Shown one piece after another: positions 31,941 to 41,719 of a stretch of DNA of 64,000 nt. The DNA lies in contig QXJR01000016.1 in the NCBI GenBank assembly GCA_020975725.1, positions 574,689 through 638,688 of the forward strand, given 5' to 3'. A model generated the notes under the pieces. That model saw only the letters and a list, made by a program, of their open reading frames with translations, had not been told where the DNA came from and made no database searches. Position numbers and translations under genes: made by a program. Each line of letters starts with the position of its first letter. Within the stretch, counting starts at the first letter, position 1. Origin of the DNA: Picocystis sp. L7. Its lineage: Eukaryota; Chlorophyta; Picocystophyceae; Picocystales; Picocystaceae.

Positions 31941-31958
31941 TGTCCTATATATAGGACA
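31941..31958. repeat. TATA-centred palindrome at array left edge
   Basis: Perfect 18-bp palindrome TGTCCTATATATAGGACA at the left edge of the array. The same palindrome marks every unit boundary. Confidence 0.85.
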
Positions 31959-32135
31959 ATCTTTCCAATAGGAACGTTTTTCTGCAAATTGCCCAATTCA
32001 GATGGGAGAATTGATGCCTGAATACCTAAGACATGTTCCAATCATGGGACGGAATTCCGATGAGCAAGTTCAGTATTGGTTTTTGCGCGGTCGAACCACG
32101 AAGGAAGCCCTACGGGTTTTCGGACGTGATCGCGC

Positions 32136-34487
32136 ATGGCGCCGCGACGGAAGCAACGCCAGCAACGGCCTCCGAATCCGCTCATCGAAGCGCGCGTTCG
32201 CATTCCAGCAACCGAGTTTGGCTTCGAATGGGCCCGTGAAGCGCATGGGGAGGCGTGGAGCGACACGTGGTATGACGGCGTGGTGCTCCGCCTCATACGT
32301 TTACGTACAGGAGAGCAGGAGGCCATCGTTCGCTGCCACACGGCGGGCACCTCGGCGGAGGAATGGCCGGTCACCGAGGAAACGGTGAACCGTTACAGGG
32401 TTGTCGAGCAACCACCGGAAGAAGAACCGCAGCGCGCGACCACGGAGGAAGAAAGACCCACCGGAATGGATGCCGGTGAGGATGACGACTTGGTACCTCC
32501 ACCCACGGAGGTACCACCGGAGGAGGCCTTCCTCGACGTCCAGGAGTGCGCGACGCTCCACGAGGAAGGCTTGGACCCGCTTGGAGATGGCGTGGACGCC
32601 AACGAAGTTGCTAGGAATGGTTTTGGAGTGGTGTGGGAGGAAGAGGAGGCGCATGTGACCGTCGACTCACATGCAGCCAATGGCGTCAGAGACAGGCATC
32701 AAGGCTATGCCTCGCCTTTGTCCTACATACCAGAGCCTTTTCGTGAGACAGAAGCATTGCAGTATTTCCTACGGTTCTTCCCGTACGAACTGTTGCCTGA
32801 TTGGACTGCTGAGATCACCAGACGTGGTCGAAGCAAGTACAACAGACCAGGTGACACTTTCTTGTCTTACGACAGAGAGTGTACACCTGGTATGTTGTTG
32901 AGGGTGCTTGGGTGCTTTGTGTACATGTTGTTGCACCCTGGACACAGCAGGAAGTCCTTCTGGCAGGTGATTGATGTGGAAAAGGACCCACTGGCGGTCC
33001 AGTTCAACCTAAACAAGTTCTTCTGCAGGAGGGACTTTGACCGCATTCTGGAATTTTTGGCAGACAGTGTGCCAAAATACACAGCGGAGCGAGGAGCGAG
33101 AGTGGACAGACCGGAGCAAGCTGGAGCTTGCAAGGGACCCAGAGGCACCCTGCATACACTGCGAGATGATCCTCATTGGGAACTGCGCAGGTTCTGGGAT
33201 GCATGGAATGCACATGCATCCCGGCATTACACTCCAAGCTGGCTGGTGGTTGTGGATGAATCCATGTTGAAATGGATGGGCCGGTACATGCCCTCTAGGA
33301 TGTTTCTGCGCAGGAAACCTAACCCGCTGGGCAGGGAGCTGAAAACTGTATGTGATGGGCTGACTGGTGTCTGCTTTCGTATGGAACCAGTGGAGAATGC
33401 AGGCTTGATGAAGGAGAAAGAATTCTTTGCAGAATTTGGCACCACAACGGCAACCACCCTCAGGCTAATGAAGCCGTTCTTTGGCAGTGGGCGTGTCTGC
33501 CTTGGTGACAGCTGGTTTGGGTCAGTCAAGACATGCTGTGCGCTGCTGGAGCGCGGTGTGTACTCCGTGTTGAATGTGAAAACAGCACACAGGGGTTACC
33601 CCAAGGCTGCACTTCAACGTTTCCTTTCGAGTGAGCCCAACCAACCTGGACTGACTGTTTGCATTCCAGGAGAAGTCTCTGTGCGCAGGACCCGCACCTT
33701 GATCAAGGCAACTGCCCATCGTGGGCCTGCTGGTGTACCACTGTGCTTGGTGTCTTCCTGCTTCACCACACAGCCAGCAGGCACCATGAAGTACATGATC
33801 AAGCATCCAACGGACACCACTCATCTGCTGGCAAAGCAGATCCCAGTAGATGAGACAACGCAGATGTACAGATCCAAGTACAGCATTGTGGACCAGCACA
33901 ACCGTTTGCGAACAGGTAGCGTTGCGTTCCACGACGTGTGGAAAACGCACGACTTTCGAATTCGCGAGCTGAGTGAGCTGATTGGATTGGCGGAGGTGAA
34001 CACCTTCCTGCTCATGCGTGCAAACGGAACAGGGCAGGTGCGACAGAAGCAATGCAGGATGCTCCTCGCAAAGGAGCTCCTGGAAAATCCGTGGATAATG
34101 GCAGAGTTGGAGACGGAGAGGCAGCAAGCTCTCCGTCTTCGTCCGTTGATCGCTGCGATGGGTGATTTGGGTGGAGGAAGTGGACACCGTCTGGTGGCAC
34201 TTGAGGAAGTGATGAGGACGAGTGGCGAAGACACGGAAGTGAGGAAGGTGACGCAGCGACGCTGCGTCATGTGCGGTAGGAAAGCCTCGGCAGCATGCCA
34301 GGCATGTCACAAGCCAAGTGAAGGCATCGTTGCCTACCTCTGTGGGCCATACACGGGCCGTGATTGTGCCGCACAACACATGGCGGGAGTCCCCTCTAGG
34401 CGACGCCGGAGGGTGTCGGGGGCGGACGTGCACACACCTGCACTGGCCCGTCTGATGCGAAGTCGGAGGCGTAGCTCCACAGAGTAA
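32136..34487 (+). CDS. piggyBac transposase, copy 1 (783 aa)
   Basis: This is an intact 783-aa frame. Residues 15-90 form a Tudor/chromo-like module (IPATEFGFEWAREAHG, WYDGVV, EEWPV...RYRV), and 92-170 is an acidic linker. The DDE_Tnp_1_7 (piggyBac) core spans about 195-620 with catalytic aspartates at D374 (VVVDESMLKWMGRYMP), D458 (VCLGDSWFGSVKTC) and D586 (SIVDQHNRLRTG). The last about 80 residues hold a Cys/His cross-brace finger (CVMCGRKASAACQACHK...C...C..H) like the C-terminal DNA-binding domain of piggyBac. The enzyme cuts and pastes its own element. This copy has Arg579 where copies 2 and 3 have Asn. Confidence 0.95.
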   Translation: MAPRRKQRQQRPPNPLIEARVRIPATEFGFEWAREAHGEAWSDTWYDGVVLRLIRLRTGEQEAIVRCHTAGTSAEEWPVTEETVNRYRVVEQPPEEEPQRATTEEERPTGMDAGEDDDLVPPPTEVPPEEAFLDVQECATLHEEGLDPLGDGVDANEVARNGFGVVWEEEEAHVTVDSHAANGVRDRHQGYASPLSYIPEPFRETEALQYFLRFFPYELLPDWTAEITRRGRSKYNRPGDTFLSYDRECTPGMLLRVLGCFVYMLLHPGHSRKSFWQVIDVEKDPLAVQFNLNKFFCRRDFDRILEFLADSVPKYTAERGARVDRPEQAGACKGPRGTLHTLRDDPHWELRRFWDAWNAHASRHYTPSWLVVVDESMLKWMGRYMPSRMFLRRKPNPLGRELKTVCDGLTGVCFRMEPVENAGLMKEKEFFAEFGTTTATTLRLMKPFFGSGRVCLGDSWFGSVKTCCALLERGVYSVLNVKTAHRGYPKAALQRFLSSEPNQPGLTVCIPGEVSVRRTRTLIKATAHRGPAGVPLCLVSSCFTTQPAGTMKYMIKHPTDTTHLLAKQIPVDETTQMYRSKYSIVDQHNRLRTGSVAFHDVWKTHDFRIRELSELIGLAEVNTFLLMRANGTGQVRQKQCRMLLAKELLENPWIMAELETERQQALRLRPLIAAMGDLGGGSGHRLVALEEVMRTSGEDTEVRKVTQRRCVMCGRKASAACQACHKPSEGIVAYLCGPYTGRDCAAQHMAGVPSRRRRRVSGADVHTPALARLMRSRRRSSTE

Positions 34488-34766
34488 TAGATCGATAAGT
34501 TGAGCTTCTAAGCCTTCAAATGAGCCGTGCCACGCGACGTGGGAGAGCGCGATGGGTGTACACGGACCGCGCGAAGTTGGGCGCTATTGTCCTATGGGTT
34601 GACGAAGGGTCGGATGTACGGGGCGCTGGACGACGACACGGGGCATCTCTCCGCTCATGCGCGTGGACTTAGAAGCTCCAAAGAGTTCGCTACACGTCCT
34701 AGAACGCGCAAAAGAGACGCGCATGGTTATGGTGGCGAACGCGCGCCAAACGTCATTGTCCCCGAT

Positions 34767-34784
34767 TGTCCTATATATAGGACA
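34767..34784. repeat. TATA-centred palindrome, junction 1/2
   Basis: Same 18-bp palindrome as at 31941; at this junction it extends to a perfect 22-bp palindrome (attgtcc...ggacaat). Confidence 0.85.
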
Positions 34785-34961
34785 ATCTTTCCAATAGGAA
34801 CGTTTTTCTGCAAATTGCCCAATTCAGATGGGAGAATTGATGCCTGAATACCTAAGACATGTTCCAATCATGGGACGGAATTCCGATGAGCAAGTTCAGT
34901 ATTGGTTTTTGCGCGGTCGAACCACGAAGGAAGCCCTACGGGTTTTCGGACGTGATCGCGC

Positions 34962-37313
34962 ATGGCGCCGCGACGGAAGCAACGCCAGCAACGGCCTCCG
35001 AATCCGCTCATCGAAGCGCGCGTTCGCATTCCAACAACCGAGTTTGGCTTCGAATGGGCCCGTGAAGCGCATGGGGAGGCGTGGAGCGACACGTGGTATG
35101 ACGGCGTGGTGCTCCGCCTCATACGTTTACGTACAGGAGAGCAGGAGGCCATCGTTCGCTGCCACACGGCGGGCACCTCGGCGGAGGAATGGCCGGTCAC
35201 CGAGGAAACGGTGAACCGTTACAGGGTTGTCGAGCAACCACCGGAAGAAGAACCGCAGCGCGCGACCACGGAGGAAGAAAGACCCACCGGAATGGATGCC
35301 GGTGAGGATGACGACTTGGTACCTCCACCCACGGAGGTACCACCGGAGGAGGCCTTCCTCGACGTCCAGGAGTGCGCGACGCTCCACGAGGAAGGCTTGG
35401 ACCCGCTTGGAGATGGCGTGGACGCCAACGAAGTTGCTAGGAATGGTTTTGGAGTGGTGTGGGAGGAAGAGGAGGCGCATGTGACCGTCGACTCACATGC
35501 AGCCAATGGCGTCAGAGACAGGCATCAAGGCTATGCCTCGCCTTTGTCCTACATACCAGAGCCTTTTCGTGAGACAGAAGCATTGCAGTATTTCCTACGG
35601 TTCTTCCCGTACGAACTGTTGCCTGATTGGACTGCTGAGATCACCAGACGTGGTCGAAGCAAGTACAACAGACCAGGTGACACTTTCTTGTCTTACGACA
35701 GAGAGTGTACACCTGGTATGTTGTTGAGGGTGCTTGGGTGCTTTGTGTACATGTTGTTGCACCCTGGACACAGCAGGAAGTCCTTCTGGCAGGTGATTGA
35801 TGTGGAAAAGGACCCACTGGCGGTCCAGTTCAACCTAAACAAGTTCTTCTGCAGGAGGGACTTTGACCGCATTCTGGAATTTTTGGCAGACAGTGTGCCA
35901 AAATACACAGCGGAGCGAGGAGCGAGAGTGGACAGACCGGAGCAAGCTGGAGCTTGCAAGGGACCCAGAGGCACCCTGCATACACTGCGAGATGATCCTC
36001 ATTGGGAACTGCGCAGGTTCTGGGATGCATGGAATGCACATGCATCCCGGCATTACACTCCAAGCTGGCTGGTGGTTGTGGATGAATCCATGTTGAAATG
36101 GATGGGCCGGTACATGCCCTCTAGGATGTTTCTGCGCAGGAAACCTAACCCGCTGGGCAGGGAGCTGAAAACTGTATGTGATGGGCTGACTGGTGTCTGC
36201 TTTCGTATGGAACCAGTAGAGAATGCAGGCTTGATGAAGGAGAAAGAATTCTTTGCAGAATTTGGCACCACAACGGCAACCACCCTCAGGCTAATGAAGC
36301 CGTTCTTTGGCAGTGGGCGCGTCTGCCTTGGTGACAGCTGGTTTGGGTCAGTCAAGACATGCTGTGCGCTGCTGGAGCGCGGTGTGTACTCCGTGTTGAA
36401 TGTGAAAACAGCACACAGGGGTTACCCCAAGGCTGCACTTCAACGTTTCCTTTCGAGTGAGCCCAACCAACCTGGACTGACTGTTTGCATTCCAGGAGAA
36501 GTCTCTGTGCGCAGGACCCGCACCTTGATCAAGGCAACTGCCCATCGTGGGCCTGCTGGTGTACCACTGTGCTTGGTGTCTTCCTGCTTCACCACACAGC
36601 CAGCAGGCACCATGAAGTACATGATCAAGCATCCAACGGACACCACTCATCTGCTGGCAAAGCAGATCCCAGTAGATGAGACAACGCAGATGTACAACTC
36701 CAAGTACAGCATTGTGGACCAGCACAACCGGTTGCGAACAGGTAGCGTTGCGTTCCACGACGTGTGGAAAACGCACGACTTTCGAATTCGCGAGCTGAGT
36801 GAGCTGATTGGATTGGCGGAGGTGAACACCTTCCTCCTCATGCGTGCAAACGGAACAGGGCAGGTGCGACAGAAGCAATGCAGGATGCTCCTCGCAAAGG
36901 AGCTCCTGGAAAATCCGTGGATAATGGCAGAGTTGGAGACGGAGAGGCAGCAAGCTCTCCGTCTTCGTCCGTTGATCGCTGCGATGGGTGATTTGGGTGG
37001 AGGAAGTGGACACCGTCTGGTGGCACTTGAGGAAGTGATGAGGACGAGTGGCGAAGACACGGAAGTGAGGAAGGTGACGCAGCGACGCTGCGTCATGTGC
37101 GGTAGGAAAGCCTCGGCAGCATGCCAGGCATGTCACAAGCCAAGTGAAGGCATCGTTGCCTACCTCTGTGGGCCATACACGGGCCGTGATTGTGCCGCAC
37201 AACACATGGCGGGAGTCCCCTCTAGGCGACGCCGGAGGGTGTCGGGGGCGGACGTGCACACACCTGCACTGGCCCGTCTGATGCGAAGTCGGAGGCGTAG
37301 CTCCACAGAGTAA
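34962..37313 (+). CDS. piggyBac transposase, copy 2 (783 aa)
   Basis: Intact and almost identical to copy 1. Residue 25 is Thr rather than Ala (RIPTTEFG) and residue 579 is Asn rather than Arg. All three catalytic aspartates, the Tudor-like N-terminus and the C-terminal Cys/His finger are kept. The near-identity and lack of any break show either recent movement or ongoing homogenisation within the array. Confidence 0.95.
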   Translation: MAPRRKQRQQRPPNPLIEARVRIPTTEFGFEWAREAHGEAWSDTWYDGVVLRLIRLRTGEQEAIVRCHTAGTSAEEWPVTEETVNRYRVVEQPPEEEPQRATTEEERPTGMDAGEDDDLVPPPTEVPPEEAFLDVQECATLHEEGLDPLGDGVDANEVARNGFGVVWEEEEAHVTVDSHAANGVRDRHQGYASPLSYIPEPFRETEALQYFLRFFPYELLPDWTAEITRRGRSKYNRPGDTFLSYDRECTPGMLLRVLGCFVYMLLHPGHSRKSFWQVIDVEKDPLAVQFNLNKFFCRRDFDRILEFLADSVPKYTAERGARVDRPEQAGACKGPRGTLHTLRDDPHWELRRFWDAWNAHASRHYTPSWLVVVDESMLKWMGRYMPSRMFLRRKPNPLGRELKTVCDGLTGVCFRMEPVENAGLMKEKEFFAEFGTTTATTLRLMKPFFGSGRVCLGDSWFGSVKTCCALLERGVYSVLNVKTAHRGYPKAALQRFLSSEPNQPGLTVCIPGEVSVRRTRTLIKATAHRGPAGVPLCLVSSCFTTQPAGTMKYMIKHPTDTTHLLAKQIPVDETTQMYNSKYSIVDQHNRLRTGSVAFHDVWKTHDFRIRELSELIGLAEVNTFLLMRANGTGQVRQKQCRMLLAKELLENPWIMAELETERQQALRLRPLIAAMGDLGGGSGHRLVALEEVMRTSGEDTEVRKVTQRRCVMCGRKASAACQACHKPSEGIVAYLCGPYTGRDCAAQHMAGVPSRRRRRVSGADVHTPALARLMRSRRRSSTE

Positions 37314-37592
37314 TAGATCGATAAGTTGAGCTTCTAAGCCTTCAAATGAGCCGTGCCACGCGACGTGGGAGAGCGCGATGGGTGTACACGGACCGCGCGA
37401 AGTTGGGCGCTATTGTCCTATGGGTTGACGAAGGGTCGGATGTACGGGGCGCTGGACGACGACACGGGGCATCTCTCCGCTCATGCGCGTGGACTTAGAA
37501 GCTCCAAAGAGTTCGCTACACGTCCTAGAACGCGCAAAAGAGACGCGCATGGTTATGGTGGCGAACGCGCGCCAAACGTCATTGTCCCCGAT

Positions 37593-37610
37593 TGTCCTAT
37601 ATATAGGACA
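37593..37610. repeat. TATA-centred palindrome, junction 2/3
   Basis: Exactly 2826 bp after the previous one and identical to it. Confidence 0.85.
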
Positions 37611-37787
37611 ATCTTTCCAATAGGAACGTTTTTCTGCAAATTGCCCAATTCAGATGGGAGAATTGATGCCTGAATACCTAAGACATGTTCCAATCATGGG
37701 ACGGAATTCCGATGAGCAAGTTCAGTATTGGTTTTTGCGCGGTCGAACCACGAAGGAAGCCCTACGGGTTTTCGGACGTGATCGCGC

Positions 37788-40139
37788 ATGGCGCCGCGAC
37801 GGAAGCAACGCCAGCAACGGCCTCCGAATCCGCTCATCGAAGCGCGCGTTCGCATTCCAGCAACCGAGTTTGGCTTCGAATGGGCCCGTGAAGCGCATGG
37901 GGAGGCGTGGAGCGACACGTGGTATGACGGCGTGGTGCTCCGCCTCATACGTTTACGTACAGGAGAGCAGGAGGCCATCGTTCGCTGCCACACGGCGGGC
38001 ACCTCGGCGGAGGAATGGCCGGTCACCGAGGAAACGGTGAACCGTTACAGGGTTGTCGAGCAACCACCGGAAGAAGAACCGCAGCGCGCGACCACGGAGG
38101 AAGAAAGACCCACCGGAATGGATGCCGGTGAGGATGACGACTTGGTACCTCCACCCACGGAGGTACCACCGGAGGAGGCCTTCCTCGACGTCCAGGAGTG
38201 CGCGACGCTCCACGAGGAAGGCTTGGACCCGCTTGGAGATGGCGTGGACGCCAACGAAGTTGCTAGGAATGGTTTTGGAGTGGTGTGGGAGGAAGAGGAG
38301 GCGCATGTGACCGTCGACTCACATGCAGCCAATGGCGTCAGAGACAGGCATCAAGGCTATGCCTCGCCTTTGTCCTACATACCAGAGCCTTTTCGTGAGA
38401 CAGAAGCATTGCAGTATTTCCTACGGTTCTTCCCGTACGAACTGTTGCCTGATTGGACTGCTGAGATCACCAGACGTGGTCGAAGCAAGTACAACAGACC
38501 AGGTGACACTTTCTTGTCTTACGACAGAGAGTGTACACCTGGTATGTTGTTGAGGGTGCTTGGGTGCTTTGTGTACATGTTGTTGCACCCTGGACACAGC
38601 AGGAAGTCCTTCTGGCAGGTGATTGATGTGGAAAAGGACCCACTGGCGGTCCAGTTCAACCTAAACAAGTTCTTCTGCAGGAGGGACTTTGACCGCATTC
38701 TGGAATTTTTGGCAGACAGTGTGCCAAAATACACAGCGGAGCGAGGAGCGAGAGTGGACAGACCTGAGCAAGCTGGAGCTTGCAAGGGACCCAGAGGCAC
38801 CCTGCATACACTGCGAGATGATCCTCATTGGGAACTGCGCAGGTTCTGGGATGCATGGAATGCACATGCATCCCGGCATTACACTCCAAGCTGGCTGGTG
38901 GTTGTGGATGAATCCATGTTGAAATGGATGGGCCGGTACATGCCCTCTAGGATGTTTCTGCGCAGGAAACCTAACCCGCTGGGCAGGGAGCTGAAAACTG
39001 TATGTGATGGGCTGACTGGTGTCTGCTTTCGTATGGAACCAGTAGAGAATGCAGGCTTGATGAAGGAGAAAGAATTCTTTGCAGAATTTGGCACCACAAC
39101 GGCAACCACCCTCAGGCTAATGAAGCCGTTCTTTGGCAGTGGGCGCGTCTGCCTTGGTGACAGCTGGTTTGGGTCAGTCAAGACATGCTGTGCGCTGCTG
39201 GAGCGCGGTGTGTACTCCGTGTTGAATGTGAAAACAGCACACAGGGGTTACCCCAAGGCTGCACTTCAACGTTTCCTTTCGAGTGAGCCCAACCAACCTG
39301 GACTGACTGTTTGCATTCCAGGAGAAGTCTCTGTGCGCAGGACCCGCACCTTGATCAAGGCAACTGCCCATCGTGGGCCTGCTGGTGTACCACTGTGCTT
39401 GGTGTCTTCCTGCTTCACCACACAGCCAGTAGGCACCATGAAGTACATGATCAAGCATCCAACGGACACCACTCATCTGCTGGCAAAGCAAATCCCAGTA
39501 GATGAGACAACGCAGATGTACAACTCCAAGTACAGCATTGTGGACCAGCACAACCGGTTGCGAACAGGTAGCGTTGCGTTCCACGACGTGTGGAAAACGC
39601 ACGACTTTCGAATTCGCGAGCTGAGTGAGCTGATTGGATTGGCGGAGGTGAACACCTTCCTCCTCATGCGTGCAAACGGAACAGGGCAGGTGCGACAGAA
39701 GCAATGCAGGATGCTCCTCGCAAAGGAGCTCCTGGAAAATCCGTGGATAATGGCAGAGTTGGAGACGGAGAGGCAGCAAGCTCTCCGTCTTCGTCCGTTG
39801 ATCGCTGCGATGGGTGATTTGGGTGGAGGAAGTGGACACCGTCTGGTGGCACTTGAGGAAGTGATGAGGACGAGTGGCGAAGACACGGAAGTGAGGAAGG
39901 TGACGCAGCGACGCTGCGTCATGTGCGGTAGGAAAGCCTCGGCAGCATGCCAGGCATGTCACAAGCCAAGTGAAGGCATCGTTGCCTACCTCTGTGGGCC
40001 ATACACGGGCCGTGATTGTGCCGCACAACACATGGCGGGAGTCCCCTCTAGGCGACGCCGGAGGGTGTCGGGGGCGGACGTGCACACACCTGCACTGGCC
40101 CGTCTGATGCGAAGTCGGAGGCGTAGCTCCACAGAGTAA
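37788..40139 (+). CDS. piggyBac transposase, copy 3 (783 aa)
   Basis: Intact. It differs from copy 1 at residue 548 (Val for Ala in TTQPVGTMKY) and at residue 579 (Asn for Arg), and shares Ala25 with copy 1. The catalytic triad and zinc finger are complete. Shared third-position differences (for example 'ccagtagagaatgc') group copies 2 and 3 against copy 1, suggesting that 2 and 3 derive from the most recent duplication step. Confidence 0.95.
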   Translation: MAPRRKQRQQRPPNPLIEARVRIPATEFGFEWAREAHGEAWSDTWYDGVVLRLIRLRTGEQEAIVRCHTAGTSAEEWPVTEETVNRYRVVEQPPEEEPQRATTEEERPTGMDAGEDDDLVPPPTEVPPEEAFLDVQECATLHEEGLDPLGDGVDANEVARNGFGVVWEEEEAHVTVDSHAANGVRDRHQGYASPLSYIPEPFRETEALQYFLRFFPYELLPDWTAEITRRGRSKYNRPGDTFLSYDRECTPGMLLRVLGCFVYMLLHPGHSRKSFWQVIDVEKDPLAVQFNLNKFFCRRDFDRILEFLADSVPKYTAERGARVDRPEQAGACKGPRGTLHTLRDDPHWELRRFWDAWNAHASRHYTPSWLVVVDESMLKWMGRYMPSRMFLRRKPNPLGRELKTVCDGLTGVCFRMEPVENAGLMKEKEFFAEFGTTTATTLRLMKPFFGSGRVCLGDSWFGSVKTCCALLERGVYSVLNVKTAHRGYPKAALQRFLSSEPNQPGLTVCIPGEVSVRRTRTLIKATAHRGPAGVPLCLVSSCFTTQPVGTMKYMIKHPTDTTHLLAKQIPVDETTQMYNSKYSIVDQHNRLRTGSVAFHDVWKTHDFRIRELSELIGLAEVNTFLLMRANGTGQVRQKQCRMLLAKELLENPWIMAELETERQQALRLRPLIAAMGDLGGGSGHRLVALEEVMRTSGEDTEVRKVTQRRCVMCGRKASAACQACHKPSEGIVAYLCGPYTGRDCAAQHMAGVPSRRRRRVSGADVHTPALARLMRSRRRSSTE

Positions 40140-40418
40140 TAGATCGATAAGTTGAGCTTCTAAGCCTTCAAATGAGCCGTGCCACGCGACGTGGGAGAGC
40201 GCGATGGGTGTACACGGACCGCGCGAAGTTGGGCGCTATTGTCCTATGGGTTGACGAAGGGTCGGATGTACGGGGCGCTGGACGACGACACGGGGCATCT
40301 CTCCGCTCATGCGCGTGGACTTAGAAGCTCCAAAGAGTTCGCTACACGTCCTAGAACGCGCAAAAGAGACGCGCATGGTTATGGTGGCGAACGCGCGCCA
40401 AACGTCATTGTCCCCGAT

Positions 40419-40436
40419 TGTCCTATATATAGGACA
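40419..40436. repeat. TATA-centred palindrome at array right edge
   Basis: Fourth copy of the palindrome, closing the array. Right of it the sequence (atgagctggggatttac) is roughly the reverse complement of the sequence left of the array (gtacgaatccccatg). Confidence 0.8.
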
Positions 40437-40691
40437 ATGAGCTGGGGATTTACACACTATGGGGACCCATCCATGGGCCGTAGGGAGCTCCTCTCCACGC
40501 CCCACACCAAGGGTGGGCATCCTCGGGGGGCCATTCTTGCTCAAGGGGCGGTGCATTCGGGTGGTCACCCTTGAGAGTCTTACCTTAGACTCTACAAGGT
40601 CCATTCCATGGCTTTTGATTGACGAGTCTCCGCTTAGACTCCAACATCTATCCACATCAATCAAGTGATCCGGGTGTTTATATAACGCTCG

Positions 40692-41435
40692 CTAGAGATA
40701 GGCTGGTAGCCCATGCTGGAGTCTTCTTGATATATCGTGTTTCATTAAAGTGCGGCACACAGGAGATGAGCTTGGGTTGACGACAGATGTCAATTGCACC
40801 AGCTTGCTCAAAAATTGCAAAGCATTATCGCCCCGGCGCATACTAGTATGGAATTCGCGCCATGCTTCAGGGCCTGGGTCTTGATTCTTGAACGTACGGC
40901 GGAGGTAAGCATACAACTCTTCCACTGCTTTGAGGGCACCTGGATCGCGCATGATGAGGTTTTGCACCATTGATTTGGTTGTGCCTCCCAAAGCTTGATT
41001 GATCGCAAGTACCAACTGCTTCTTCGGGCGGTTGGGAGCGTACGCTTGGCACCAACACACAACATCGCGATACCAGTAAGTTAGGGCATATGGATTTTCA
41101 TCTAGCTCCAGTCCACTTAATTTTTCAGGTATCTCCAAGGAGACCTTTTGAATATTCTTTGAGTCTTGTAGAGGTGGCCCATACAATGTGGTGAGATGGG
41201 GAAGTCCCTCTTCCTCGGAAGGGGCATGTGTCCCTCCTAAGGCTGCCACATGCAGATTTTCTTGAGCAAGTTCGGTCTCATTTTGTTCTTCACCATTAGG
41301 TGGATTTGCTTCAAGGGCTTAAAGCTGTCCCTCAAGCTTAGCGAAACGCTCTTGGAGAGTGTTCCTCAAGGACCATTTTTCTTCCAAGTCTCTATGGAGT
41401 GAAACTATCCGAGAAGTGTGGTCGGGGTCCTCCAT
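40692..41435 (-). pseudogene. Retrotransposon Gag-like gene with internal stop
   Basis: The frame begins MEDPDHTSRIVSLHRDLEEK, a coiled-coil-like start, is interrupted by a TAA at about 41320 (EGQL*ALEANPP), and continues open to 40692. The body has Gag/UBN2-type features: LTYWYRDVVCWCQ, INQALGGTTKSMVQNLI, DPGALKAVEELYAYLRRTF and EFHTSMRRGDNALQFLSKLV. This is the pattern of LTR-retrotransposon capsid proteins. No protease or reverse transcriptase follows, so only the gag part remains. It lies directly right of the piggyBac array. Confidence 0.6.
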
Positions 41436-41719
41436 TTCCTTGAGCGTATGGCATTCTCCACTCTACTAAAAGCTTAGATAGTGTCCCAAAAGTGTCCGTG
41501 AGTGTAGAACGCTCACACACGTAAATTGGAGGAGAGCGAATTGACGGAAAGGGGACGGTCCACCGGTCCCCAACGGGAGTCTTCTCACTTGCGGATGAGG
41601 TCCTCCTTTTGCCGACTCAAGCTTGCTGCCTAGCGAAGTCGGTCTCTTGGTGGTTGGGCAAGCTCGTAGACCTTGGCAACTGGTGGAGAGGGTGGAGGGA
41701 GGCACGTGTAATGGCCAGC

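Larger units (their letters stand above)
31941..34766 (+). mobile_element. piggyBac-like element, tandem copy 1
   Basis: This is the first of three 2826-bp head-to-tail units. The ends read inward as taggacaatc on both sides, with weaker similarity continuing to about 26 bp. A further internal 'attgtccta' lies about 180 bp from the right end. The unit holds one intact transposase and about 475 bp of non-coding 3' sequence. Confidence 0.85.
34767..37592 (+). mobile_element. piggyBac-like element, tandem copy 2
   Basis: Second 2826-bp unit, starting exactly at the palindrome that ends copy 1, with no bases between the two units. Confidence 0.85.
37593..40418 (+). mobile_element. piggyBac-like element, tandem copy 3
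   Basis: Third 2826-bp unit. It is followed by a fourth palindrome and then non-element sequence. Confidence 0.85.

Noticed and set aside
32002-32388. 128-codon frame overlapping the piggyBac transposase start
   Set aside because: Different frame over the Tudor-like region, no recognisable fold, ends inside the transposase.
39174-40085. 303-codon minus-strand frame inside each piggyBac unit
   Set aside because: Present in all three copies only because the units are identical; the plus-strand transposase has catalytic motifs, this frame has none.
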